A stretch of 64,000 bases of DNA from Mycolicibacterium helvum (lineage in GTDB: Bacteria > Actinomycetota > Actinomycetes > Mycobacteriales > Mycobacteriaceae), in NCBI RefSeq assembly GCF_010731895.1, contig NZ_AP022596.1, positions 4,216,001-4,280,000 of the forward strand, written 5' to 3'. This document shows, in pieces, positions 35,528-43,778 of the stretch. Positions within the stretch are counted from its first letter, which is position 1. Each line of letters opens with the position of its first letter. The notes below the pieces were generated by a model. It searched no databases. It worked only from the letters and a program-made list of their open reading frames with translations, and was not told where the DNA came from. The translations under genes were made by a program, and so were the position numbers.

Positions 35528-35944
35528 ATCTGGACCTCTCGCCGCGCGCGGCCCCCCGATCGGCTGCCGGCAGGCGCGTCCGGCCTCACTGCTGGCTTTT
35601 GGTCGCCCGTGGCAGCGACGCTAGCCCCTTTATGCGTCGATGCCCGCAGTTTCACCACAACAGCTGGTCGCTGTGGCCGCGACGAGGTCGAATCTGCGCA
35701 AGGCGCTGTCGCGGGCTCGCTCGAAGAGCGTGCTGTCGTGAGAGTTCAGGATGAACAGGTGGGGGAACCTTCCTCAGATCCCAGGCAACTGCCGATTCCG
35801 TGGCTGTGAGAACGCGAGGCACTCGCGACCGGCCATCGAGGGTGGCCCAGTGATAGAAGGCATCCCCGCAGTGCAGTGTCCACCGGGGGCCGGCATGTTC
35901 GTCGTGCCGCGGTCGAGGTGGTGCACCTTTATGATGAAAGCCGT
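35528..35944. other. 417-base gap upstream of the sulfatases
   Basis: No gene is convincing. A minus-strand stretch around 35640-35770 reads [15 protein letters not shown] followed by [10 protein letters not shown] and ends in a stop, perhaps a relic, but I cannot assign it. The sulfatase promoter should lie close to 35530-35620; no palindrome stands out. Confidence 0.4.
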
Positions 35945-36457
35945 TCAGCCATAGGTGGGTTCGCCGTCGGTGGTCACGTCGAACGTGTTGAGAAAATTGC
36001 AGACCAGTTGGTAGAAGCCAACTGTCATCACGAGGTCGGCCAGTTGGGTGACCGTCAGCAGCGTGAGGGCCTCGTCGCGGTCGTTGCCGCGCAGCGTGTG
36101 GTCATCCAGCAGTCGATCGGTCCACGTGAGGATGCCGACCTCGTCAGCGGGCAGACCGTCGGTGTCACCGCTTGCCGCAGCCGCGATCGCCTCGGCTGAC
36201 AGTCCGGCGTAGCCGGCGATCTTCTCGTGCTGGTGCGTTTCGTAGGGTGCGGCGTAACGGTATCCGACCCGCAGGATCGCCAGTTCGCGCAGGTGCGGCG
36301 GAAGCGAATTGGCTTGGAACATCGCGTCGGCCATGGCGAAGAAGCCGGGCGCCAGGCCCGGTGAATGCATGACCATTCGGTACACGTTGACCGGCGCGTG
36401 CTGCGCGAGGGTGTCCTTGAGATTCTGGGGGAGGGCGCCGACGTCGGGGTAGTCCAT
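35945..36457 (-). CDS. carboxymuconolactone decarboxylase/AhpD-like protein
   Basis: 170 residues from ATG 36457. The fold is indicated by [19 protein letters not shown] then [10 protein letters not shown], the region where AhpD proteins carry a CxxC pair; here the pair is absent, and Glu/His residues (YETHQH) are present, as in many mycobacterial members. A redox role is therefore unlikely; a small decarboxylase/lyase-like or cofactorless role is possible. It starts four bases after the VOC gene and belongs to the TetR-VOC operon. Confidence 0.85.
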   Translation of the reverse strand: MDYPDVGALPQNLKDTLAQHAPVNVYRMVMHSPGLAPGFFAMADAMFQANSLPPHLRELAILRVGYRYAAPYETHQHEKIAGYAGLSAEAIAAAASGDTDGLPADEVGILTWTDRLLDDHTLRGNDRDEALTLLTVTQLADLVMTVGFYQLVCNFLNTFDVTTDGEPTYG

Positions 36458-36461
36458 GGTC

Positions 36462-36986
36462 TCACTCCCGGCCGCGGATCGGGTCGCTGCCGTCCCAGGT
36501 GGCAGCGACCTCGCGAATGTATTGGAAGAACTGACCTTTGGGGCCGCTGATATCGGAGAGTTCGATGACGGTGCCTTGGGTGGTTTCGGTGTCGAGATAG
36601 GCGAAGCGGCCCTTCTCGCCGCCGATGCTGCCTTCTTGCCCGATGGTGTAGCCGGCACGAAGCGCCTGATCGAGCAGGGTCTGATAGTCGTTGGACCAGT
36701 ACGCGATGTGTTGCATGCCTTCGCGCCCGGCATCGAGGAAGTTTTTGTACATCGATGGCGCATCGTTGCGCGGCTGGATCAGTTCGAGTTGGACGTCACC
36801 GGAGTTGGCCAGTGCCACGCTCATCTGCATGTCCGAGTCGACGCCGCGGTAGCGGAAGTAGTCGGTGTGGACGCGGTCGACATAAAACCACGGTCCGACA
36901 CCGTGTTTCACCCAATCGTCCATGGTGGCGTCGATATCGCGCACGACGTAGCCGATCTGGGCGATGGTGCCGAAGAGTCGGCTCAT
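36462..36986 (-). CDS. VOC (glyoxalase/bleomycin-resistance/dioxygenase) superfamily protein
   Basis: 174 residues. It opens with the VOC beta strand IAQIGYVVRDIDATM and has a second module with REGMQHIAYWSNDY, giving the His and Glu (VIELSD) spacing of metal-binding VOC proteins. Typical members are glyoxalases, epimerases or ring-cleaving dioxygenases. Its ATG overlaps the TetR stop by four bases, and the CMD gene follows, so the three are one operon. Substrate unknown, plausibly a small catabolic intermediate. Confidence 0.85.
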   Translation of the reverse strand: MSRLFGTIAQIGYVVRDIDATMDDWVKHGVGPWFYVDRVHTDYFRYRGVDSDMQMSVALANSGDVQLELIQPRNDAPSMYKNFLDAGREGMQHIAYWSNDYQTLLDQALRAGYTIGQEGSIGGEKGRFAYLDTETTQGTVIELSDISGPKGQFFQYIREVAATWDGSDPIRGRE

Positions 36987-37636
36987 GATCGATCTTCTTC
37001 CTGTTCGGTGGTGAATCGGTGGGTCAGGAGGGCTTCAACTTCGCGTCGGGCTGCTACGAGGTCGACGTCGTCGTCGATGAGTGACTGCAATGCCACGCCG
37101 CGCAGCACGGCGACGATCACCGTGGCCAGTCCCTGCGGATGAATCGTCTTGGATGCCAGGCCCGCACTCACCGCGACCGCGATGCGCTTCTCGACTTCTT
37201 CCCGGAACTCTCGGTCGGTGGCGACCATCCGGGCGCGGGTGTCTTCGGCTGGGTTGGCGACCGCGTCGGCCCAGAGCACGAGGCGTGCCCTATTGACCGG
37301 TTGAAGGTCGGTGATGACCTCGAAGTAGATGCCGATCAGCGTCCTGAGTTCGGTTATCGGGTCGGCGGATTCACCGCGATCGAACATCGCGCTGCGGAAC
37401 TGGTGGGTCACGGTCTCGACCAGGCGCTGCATCAACGCGCCTTTGGAGCCGAAGTGGTGGGTCGCCAGCCCACGGCTGTAGCCCGCGCGTTCGCCGACGT
37501 TGGCCAGAGTGACTTTGGCGGGTCCGACCTCGCCGACCAGGTCGGCGGCCGCGGCGACGAGCCGGCCTTCGGCCTCGGCTCGGCGGACCTCTTGGGTGCG
37601 GGCGGCGCCGCTGGGCGGTGACGACTTCGTGTTAGC
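36983..37636 (-). CDS. TetR/AcrR family regulator, probably autoregulating
   Basis: About 217 residues from GTG 37636, which has gagagg upstream; the frame is open to 37678 but that would start inside the operator. The DNA-binding helices cover about residues 20-70 (VTLANVGERAGYSRGLATHHF then GSKGALM). The perfect palindrome 37660-37683 lies 24 bases before the start, so the protein most likely represses its own operon with the VOC and CMD genes. Confidence 0.9.
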   Translation of the reverse strand, partial: ANTKSSPPSGAARTQEVRRAEAEGRLVAAAADLVGEVGPAKVTLANVGERAGYSRGLATHHFGSKGALMQRLVETVTHQFRSAMFDRGESADPITELRTLIGIYFEVITDLQPVNRARLVLWADAVANPAEDTRARMVATDREFREEVEKRIAVAVSAGLASKTIHPQGLATVIVAVLRGVALQSLIDDDVDLVAARREVEALLTHRFTTEQEEDRS

Positions 37637-37659
37637 CACCAGAAACCTCTCGGCAACAA

Positions 37660-37683
37660 CTAACTTGTTGACTAACAAGTTAG
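37660..37683. promoter_or_regulatory. perfect palindrome, operator of the TetR-VOC-CMD operon
   Basis: Two perfect 10-base arms (CTAACTTGTT and its complement AACAAGTTAG) are separated by four bases (GACT). The site lies in an AT-rich patch just before the TetR start codon. Length and symmetry are those of TetR operators. A GGTACC pair (37685-37700) follows at once and may add to promoter structure. Confidence 0.8.
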
Positions 37684-37724
37684 GGTACCGTGCGGTACCG
37701 CGTCAAGAGCTTCCTTGCCGTTGG

Positions 37725-37982
37725 TCAGGTCCCGTATTTCACGATCAGAGCCAGGGCGTCGTCGATCTTCTGTTGGACGAATTCGTTGTCGCGACCGCGC
37801 ATGGCCAGGCCAGCGCTGTAACCGGTCAGCCGAACGACCAAGTCGACCGGATCGTCAACCTCTTGAATCGCGGCGCGAAGTCGGGTCTCCCAGGGACCGT
37901 CCAGTGTCACGCCATCAAGGCGGCGCCGTACCTCGTCATAGAGCATGTTCCACGCGCGTTCGCGATCACTCATGGCTGTCAC
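37725..37982 (-). CDS. small conserved-looking soluble protein, unknown function
   Basis: 85 residues from GTG 37982, whose GTGA overlaps the stop of the upstream small membrane gene; ATG 37973 is an alternative. The sequence is mostly helical and charged (DRERAWNMLYDEVRRRLDG, IQEVDDPVDLVVRL), without a known motif. The overlap suggests the two small proteins work together. Confidence 0.6.
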   Translation of the reverse strand: MTAMSDRERAWNMLYDEVRRRLDGVTLDGPWETRLRAAIQEVDDPVDLVVRLTGYSAGLAMRGRDNEFVQQKIDDALALIVKYGT

Positions 37983-38197
37983 CGCAGGTTCCGCTCGTGA
38001 TCGGCGATGATCGATTCCAAGACGTGTGATTCCAGAAAGAAGTTCGCTTCGGCGTCCGGGATTCCGGCATTCCCCCTATGCCGACGGCGTTCCATCTGGC
38101 TGCGGTGATGTCCGTTTGAGCAGATCAACCAGACGCACATCGCCGCGATCAGGCAGAGTGCGGTAGCGAACAATATGACGATATTGGGGGCGGTCAC
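37979..38197 (-). CDS. small single-pass membrane protein, unknown function
   Basis: 72 residues from a GTG. One membrane helix (IVILFATALCLIAAMCVWL, about 6-24) is followed by a basic stretch and a hydrophilic tail (SHVLESIIADHERN). It is the first gene of a two-gene unit with the 85-residue protein and is divergent from the cutinase, 89 bases away. Confidence 0.55.
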   Translation of the reverse strand: MTAPNIVILFATALCLIAAMCVWLICSNGHHRSQMERRRHRGNAGIPDAEANFFLESHVLESIIADHERNLR

Positions 38198-38286
38198 GGG
38201 GCGAGCGTAGGTAGCGCAGATGCCACCTGTCGTGCGTAGTCGACCACTCTAAATTTCCGACCTCGCGCGAGTGGAACTCGTCACAG

Positions 38287-39237
38287 ATGTTTGCCCGCCC
38301 CGAATCTGGGGCACAGGCAAGCATGTTGTCTCGCGGCATCGATGGCCCGTGCGCGGGCAGGGCCCGGTCAGCCGGTCGTTGGGTCGGGGTTGGCACGTCG
38401 GCACTGCTCACCGCCGGCGTACTGCTCGTCGTCCGCACCGCGCTCCCGATAGCGTCGGCTAGCGACTGCCCGGACGCGGAGGTCATCTTTGCGCGAGGCA
38501 CCGATGAGCCGGCCGGTATGGGCCGCGTCGGCGATGCGTTCGTCGACGCGCTGCGCACGCAGACCAACGGCCTGACCATCGACACCTACGCGGTGAACTA
38601 CAAGGCTGGCAAGCTTCAGCTACACGGCGGCGACGGTGCCAACGACGTGATCTCCCACATCAAGGCGACGGTGTCATCTTGCCCCGACACCAAGATCATC
38701 CTCGGTGGCTACTCACAAGGCGCCAGCGTGATCGATATCGTGGCCGGCGTTCCGATGGGCGGCATCACGTGGGGAAGTTCGCTACCGCCTGAGTACGCGG
38801 ACAACGTCGCGGCGGTCGCCACCTTCGGCAACGTGGCCGGCCGCACCGGCGGATCGCTGACGGCCCAGAGCGCATTGCTCGGCTACAAATCGGTCGACTT
38901 GTGCAACCCCGCCGACCCCATCTGCCACGCGGGTCCGGGGAACGAATGGAGCGGGCACACCGAGGGCTACGTCCCCGCGTACACCACCCAGGCCGCGACG
39001 TTCGCCGCGGCGAAGTTGCTGGCTGGCTACAGCCAGCACCTGCCCGGCTATGGACCGCCGTCAGCGTATGGGCCGGCTACGACGGAATATGGTCCGGCGA
39101 CGACGAGCTTCGATCCGACGTCCTCGGTCCACGGTCCGCCACCGGGCTACGTTCTCGAGCAGCCCGGGCCCAGCCCGTCGACGATCGGGCCTGCCTCGAC
39201 CTCGCCCGGATCCGGGTTGTCCGCGGAGGTTCACTGA
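38287..39237 (+). CDS. secreted cutinase-family esterase
   Basis: 316 residues from ATG 38287 (ATG 38323 also possible). A signal/anchor helix ([19 protein letters not shown]) precedes the cutinase domain: nucleophile in GGYSQGASV, Asp in [10 protein letters not shown] and His in GHTEGY, with Cys pairs for the two usual disulfides. It hydrolyses ester bonds of lipids or polyesters outside the cell. The C-terminal 60 residues are a Pro/Tyr/Ser-rich tail with YGPA/YGPP repeats, probably a cell-wall linker. Confidence 0.93.
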   Translation: MFARPESGAQASMLSRGIDGPCAGRARSAGRWVGVGTSALLTAGVLLVVRTALPIASASDCPDAEVIFARGTDEPAGMGRVGDAFVDALRTQTNGLTIDTYAVNYKAGKLQLHGGDGANDVISHIKATVSSCPDTKIILGGYSQGASVIDIVAGVPMGGITWGSSLPPEYADNVAAVATFGNVAGRTGGSLTAQSALLGYKSVDLCNPADPICHAGPGNEWSGHTEGYVPAYTTQAATFAAAKLLAGYSQHLPGYGPPSAYGPATTEYGPATTSFDPTSSVHGPPPGYVLEQPGPSPSTIGPASTSPGSGLSAEVH

Positions 39238-39339
39238 GAGGTCGGCGACGGCGGCCGAGTCTGGGTTGCGGCGCCAACGCCTGCCGCTGTCCCGCTTCTC
39301 GATGCGTGACTTGCGTGACTTGCGCTCTATTCTTCCGTT

Positions 39340-40800
39340 GTGAGCGCGATCGACCCGGACAAGCTCAGCACCTGCCTGCAGGTGCTGGCTGACGTCGAGG
39401 CGTTGCCGCCCGAGCACCCTGATGCCGTTGCCGTGCGTCGGGCCACGGCGGCCATCTTCAAGTCGGTGAAGAAAGCTCGCCGCACCGCCAAGCGCGACGA
39501 GGTGGCGGCCGCAGACCGCGCCGTCATCGCTGCCACGGCCACCGGGGCCCCCGGCCGCATCGACGATGAAACCGCTGGTCTGCCCCTCGTGTCCAACGCG
39601 GTCGGGGCCAGTGCTGGGACGCTCATTCGCTCGCGTGCCTGTTACATCTGCAAGAACCACCACACGGTGGTCGACGCGTTCTATCACCAACTCTGTCCGG
39701 ATTGCGCCGCGCTCAACCGCGCCAAGCGCGACGCGCGCACCGATCTCACCGGTCGGCGGGCTCTGCTCACCGGTGGCCGCGCCAAGATCGGCATGTACAT
39801 CGCGCTGCGACTGCTCCGAGATGGCGCCTACACCACCATCACCACCCGCTTTCCGCACGACGCCGTGCGCCGCTTCGCAGCGATGCCCGACAGTGCCGAC
39901 TGGCTGCACCGGCTCCGCGTCATCGGTATTGACCTGCGCGACCCCGCTCAGGTCGTCGCGCTCGCGGACACCGTCGCCGCGCAGGGCCCGCTGGACATCC
40001 TCATCAACAACGCCGCACAGACGGTGCGCCGAGCGCCCGGTTCCTACGCCGCGCTCGTCGAGGGTGAGCGCACCCCGCCGCCCGAACTGGCCCACGTGGA
40101 TGTGGTCACCTTCGACCGCGTCAGCGACGCCCATCCGGCCGCTCTGGCCGGCAGCCTCGCCGAGACTCAGACTCCCCATGCTGTGTCAGCTGCCGGGTCG
40201 GTTGGCTCCTGCCCTCCGGTCACCGAATTGGCGCTCACCGCCCGCAGCGCCTCACCGGAACGCATTGCCGCGGGCATCGCCATCGATGCGGGTGGTCTGC
40301 TGCCCGACACCGCGTCGATCAACAGCTGGACGCAACGCGTGAACGAGGTTGACGCGATGGAATTGCTTGAGGTTCAGCTGTGCAATCAGACGGCACCGTT
40401 CATTCTGGTGAGCCGCCTGCGCGCGGCCATGGCGGCGTCGCCGGCGCGCCGCAAGTACGTGGTGAACGTGTCGGCCATGGAGGGTCAGTTCGGCCGCGCG
40501 TACAAAGGCCCGGGGCATCCGCACACCAATATGGCCAAGGCTGCGCTGAACATGCTCACCCGGACCAGCGCTGGCGAGATGCTCGAGAAGGACGGCATTC
40601 TCATGACGGCCGTCGACACGGGCTGGATCACCGACGAGCGTCCGCACCCAACCAAATTGCGGCTCGCGGACGAGGGTTTCCATGCCCCGCTCGACCTCGT
40701 CGACGGGGCCGCCCGCGTGTATGACCCGATCGTCCGGGGCGAGTTGGGCGAAGATCTGCGCGGCTGCTTCCTGAAGGACTACTCACCGAGTCCCTGGTAG
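39340..40800 (+). CDS. atypical SDR-like oxidoreductase with N-terminal helices and zinc ribbon
   Basis: 486 residues. The first 95 residues are helical and basic. Then comes CYIC (101-104) and, 14 residues later, CPDC (119-122), a CxxC-CxxC zinc-ribbon pattern, directly before a Rossmann domain starting ALLTGGRAKIG (about 141-151). The middle has the SDR strand ILINNAAQT. The active site is unusual: the Ser strand VVNVSAMEG is present, but the place of the YxxxK pair reads TNMAK, so the catalytic Tyr is Thr. It may be a modified SDR or a binding protein rather than a classical dehydrogenase. It starts at a GTG and stands alone after the cutinase. Confidence 0.8.
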   Translation: MSAIDPDKLSTCLQVLADVEALPPEHPDAVAVRRATAAIFKSVKKARRTAKRDEVAAADRAVIAATATGAPGRIDDETAGLPLVSNAVGASAGTLIRSRACYICKNHHTVVDAFYHQLCPDCAALNRAKRDARTDLTGRRALLTGGRAKIGMYIALRLLRDGAYTTITTRFPHDAVRRFAAMPDSADWLHRLRVIGIDLRDPAQVVALADTVAAQGPLDILINNAAQTVRRAPGSYAALVEGERTPPPELAHVDVVTFDRVSDAHPAALAGSLAETQTPHAVSAAGSVGSCPPVTELALTARSASPERIAAGIAIDAGGLLPDTASINSWTQRVNEVDAMELLEVQLCNQTAPFILVSRLRAAMAASPARRKYVVNVSAMEGQFGRAYKGPGHPHTNMAKAALNMLTRTSAGEMLEKDGILMTAVDTGWITDERPHPTKLRLADEGFHAPLDLVDGAARVYDPIVRGELGEDLRGCFLKDYSPSPW

Positions 40801-40812
40801 CTGCAGCGGCGC

Positions 40813-41109
40813 CTAGCGAGAGATCCCGGCACGGCTCAAGCCTCGGCGCAGCTGCAACGCCGCGACGGTGAGCGGATGGTCTAAACGCCGGCTGAGAACG
40901 AGTCTGCGGGCGACGGGACCAAGCGCACCCAGGCTGATTCGACGGCCCACTACGGTGGCCCCGATGAATCCGGTGACCACGCCGATCAGGAAATAGCGCC
41001 CAGCACGTCGCTGCCGCCGCTCGCGCACGACGCCCGCGATGTACCCGCCGAGCGCGGCCAGCGCAGCGATCGCGATGAGCAGAAGGCTCAGCGATCCGAC
41101 CGGATCCAT
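40813..41109 (-). CDS. small membrane protein, unknown function
   Basis: 98 residues. Two hydrophobic segments (LSLLLIAIAALAALGGYIAG and YFLIGVVTGFIGATVVG) flank a basic loop (VRERRQRRAGR), and the C-terminus is basic. No family was recognised. It ends 12 bases from the stop of the SDR on the other strand. Confidence 0.6.
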   Translation of the reverse strand: MDPVGSLSLLLIAIAALAALGGYIAGVVRERRQRRAGRYFLIGVVTGFIGATVVGRRISLGALGPVARRLVLSRRLDHPLTVAALQLRRGLSRAGISR

Positions 41110-41347
41110 GCCGCACCCTCCTCACTCCTTCCTCCGATCACACCACCGTCTGCGCCGATGTGGCAGACCTGATCAACGGTCGTGACCGAACCGAGGACGC
41201 AGCGTTACCGTCTCCGGGGAAGAGAGTCATCCGAGTCTCGCCGGAGACTATTTGCGAATGCCTCGTTCTGCCAGTTCGTGCGGGCTAGGCTCCGGTTGGC
41301 AAGCAACGCCGCCTAACGTCTACGAGTTCGATTCGGAGCAGACGACT

Positions 41348-42907
41348 GTGGCAAACATTGTCCTCATCAATCCCCGGTTCGAGGTGTCCTACTGGGGCCT
41401 GGAGCACGCACTGCCGTTACTCGGCAAGAAGTGCAACGTCCCGACGGCCTGCCTTCCACTGTTGGCCGCGTTGACCCCCGATGTCCATCACGTGACGCTC
41501 ATCGACGAGAACGTCGAGGACATCGACTTCGAGAAGGTCGCCCAGGCCGACCTCGTGGGGCTGACCGGCATGATCGTTCAGCGCCAGCGGATGCGCGAGA
41601 TCCTCACCGAACTGAAAGCCCGCGGCGTCTTCGTCGTCGTCGGCGGTCCCTGGGTCAGCGTGCAGGAGGACTATTTCGACGGCCTCGCCGATGCGATCTT
41701 CGTCGGTGAAGCCGAGACCACCTGGCCGCAATTCCTGGACGACTGGGCGAACGGGCGGCATCAGTACCGCTACGAGCAAGCGGATCGCACCGATATGACG
41801 CAGGTTCCGGTACCCCGCTACGACCTGCTGAAGACCAAGAACTACGTGTTCGGCAGCGTTCAGTTCAGCCGCGGCTGTCCTTTCCAATGCGAATTCTGCG
41901 ACATCATCGTCACTTTCGGCCGCAAGCCGAGGTTGAAGACGAGTGCTCAGGTGATCGCCGAACTGGAGGCGATGCGCAAGGAGAACCTGTTCATCGCGTT
42001 CATCGTCGACGACAACCTGATCGGCAACAAGGCGGCTGTGAAGGTCTTGCTGCAGGACGTGGCCGCATGGCAAGAGCGAGAGGGATATCCGTTCCAGTTC
42101 TTCACCGAGGCCTCGCTGAACCTCGCCGAAGACGACGAGCTGATGGAGTTGATGGTCGCCGCCAATATCACTGTGGTCTTCATCGGCATCGAGAGCCCGA
42201 ACGAAGACTCGCTCAAAGAGGCCAAGAAGTACCAGAACGTGAAAAAGGGCGGGACGATCGTCGATCGGGTGCGCAAGGTTCAAGACTCCGGCCTGGAGGT
42301 GTGGTGCGGCATGATCGTCGGTTTCGACAACGACGATGCCCGGATCTTCAAGGAACAAGCCGAATTCATCGAGCAGACCGACATCATGCACGCGATGGTC
42401 GGCATGCTCGCGGCCATTCCCAAAACACCGCTGCACGCGCGTTTGGCGAACGAGGGCCGCCTCGACCTGGACGACGAACAGGCCTTCGGCACCAACGTGA
42501 TTCCGCTCAACATGAGTCGCGAAGAGTTGCGCGACGGCTACATCAGCCTGATGCGCGACCTGTACGATCCCGATTCGTACTTCGATCGGCTCGAAAGCCT
42601 CTATTTCACAAGAAAATTCGACTTCGGCCGGGCTCGAAACGCGTACCTGCGCAACCATCCGTGGCGGCGCCGAAAGGCGCAGTTACTCGACGGCGGACGG
42701 GCGCTCGGTCTGTTCTTACTGCTGATGAAGAACGTTCCCGACGCGCAGCTTCGGAAGGTCTATCGGCGTCGGATGATGACGATTCTCCACCGCCGACCGG
42801 ACCCGGGTGTCCTGTTCGTCTCGGTGGTCAAGTGTGCAACGCATTACCACCACTACACGATGTCGCGGGAGATGTCTGAGCGCCGAACGCTGGTCAATAC
42901 CTTCTAA
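41348..42907 (+). CDS. B12-binding radical SAM enzyme (DUF4070 type)
   Basis: 519 residues from GTG 41348, which has a cggag ribosome site; the frame is open to 41252 without domain sequence. The N-terminus is a cobalamin-binding domain (about 1-140, with IVLINPRFE and VGLTGMIVQ). The radical SAM core carries CPFQCEFC (CxxxCxxC) for the 4Fe-4S cluster and downstream VDDNLIGNK. The C-terminal part resembles DUF4070, as in hopanoid methylase HpnP and related lipid-modifying enzymes. Such enzymes often methylate unactivated carbons. The substrate is unknown. Its TAA overlaps the stop of the next gene on the other strand (CTAA). Confidence 0.9.
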   Translation: MANIVLINPRFEVSYWGLEHALPLLGKKCNVPTACLPLLAALTPDVHHVTLIDENVEDIDFEKVAQADLVGLTGMIVQRQRMREILTELKARGVFVVVGGPWVSVQEDYFDGLADAIFVGEAETTWPQFLDDWANGRHQYRYEQADRTDMTQVPVPRYDLLKTKNYVFGSVQFSRGCPFQCEFCDIIVTFGRKPRLKTSAQVIAELEAMRKENLFIAFIVDDNLIGNKAAVKVLLQDVAAWQEREGYPFQFFTEASLNLAEDDELMELMVAANITVVFIGIESPNEDSLKEAKKYQNVKKGGTIVDRVRKVQDSGLEVWCGMIVGFDNDDARIFKEQAEFIEQTDIMHAMVGMLAAIPKTPLHARLANEGRLDLDDEQAFGTNVIPLNMSREELRDGYISLMRDLYDPDSYFDRLESLYFTRKFDFGRARNAYLRNHPWRRRKAQLLDGGRALGLFLLLMKNVPDAQLRKVYRRRMMTILHRRPDPGVLFVSVVKCATHYHHYTMSREMSERRTLVNTF

Positions 42908-43731
42908 TTCTGCTCGCTGGCGTGGTCGGTCACCTTGTCCAGGAAGTCGACCGCGAGAACCCGGACCGGAACGTTGGTCTCCTGGCTCTGTACGCGGAGC
43001 ACATCGAACGCTTCGTCGGCATTGATGCCGCGCATAGCCATCAGCACACCCTTGGCCTGCTCGATCGGCGCCCGGGTCTGTAGCACCCGCTGGATCGACT
43101 CCGCGGTGTCTTGCGCGGACTTGAAGCGGGCGAAATCGCCGATCGCCCGGGATACCGCGGTGGTCAGCAGGTCGAGGACCTCCGCGTCGAGGCTGTCGAA
43201 AGCGTGCTGCGCTTGTCCGTACAGATTGAACGACCCGAGCGTCTGGTCTTCGGTGAACAGGGGTGCGGCCAGGAAGCTGTTGATGCCCTCGGTGCGGGCT
43301 CCGACGGCGAACAGCGGCCAGCGCTCCATGGCCTCGTCGGAGTCCAGCAGCACAATGCTGCCGGTGCGTGCAGCGTGCAGGCATGGTCCTTCGCCGGCCT
43401 CGTACTGCTCGCTGTCGATGCGCAGGGTGCGCTCGTCGGTGTGGACCGCGGTATAGGTCAGACCGCCGAGGTCGATCGTGATTCCCGTGTAGTCGGCGCC
43501 GTCGATGGCTTCCTGGGCGATGCCCGCAACGTGCTGTAACAGGGTCAGCAGGTCATTCTCGTCGGCGATGCTGCGGCCGGCGTCGACCAGCATTCGGCCC
43601 AGGGCTGCGGGGGACATGGTGTTGCGGATGGCGGCGTCGACGACGATCTCAGCCGCCTGTTCTGTCTCCGTCCCGTCCAGCACGTCGGTCGGGATGGAGT
43701 CTTCGACACGCGGGTCGCTGGTGTCTTCCAT
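42904..43731 (-). CDS. GAF-ANTAR antitermination regulator
   Basis: 275 residues from ATG 43731. The GAF domain (about 50-190, with SFLAAPLFTEDQTLGSFNLYG) is followed by an ANTAR RNA-binding domain (about 205-265) with RAPIEQAKGVLM and NADEAFDVLRVQSQ. ANTAR proteins bind paired hairpins in nascent mRNA and prevent termination. The GAF domain may sense a small ligand or redox state. It has no obvious operon partner. Confidence 0.92.
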   Translation of the reverse strand: MEDTSDPRVEDSIPTDVLDGTETEQAAEIVVDAAIRNTMSPAALGRMLVDAGRSIADENDLLTLLQHVAGIAQEAIDGADYTGITIDLGGLTYTAVHTDERTLRIDSEQYEAGEGPCLHAARTGSIVLLDSDEAMERWPLFAVGARTEGINSFLAAPLFTEDQTLGSFNLYGQAQHAFDSLDAEVLDLLTTAVSRAIGDFARFKSAQDTAESIQRVLQTRAPIEQAKGVLMAMRGINADEAFDVLRVQSQETNVPVRVLAVDFLDKVTDHASEQN

Positions 43732-43778
43732 ACCGCTGAGTGTCCCACTGCTGGGCCGTGAGGGGAGTAATTGGGACG

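Noticed and set aside
39061..40179. 372-residue minus-strand frame opposite the cutinase end and the zinc-ribbon SDR
   Set aside because: No motif, and both plus-strand genes have clear signatures.
41417..42658. 413-residue minus-strand frame opposite the radical SAM gene
   Set aside because: Shadow frame; the plus strand carries the CxxxCxxC motif.
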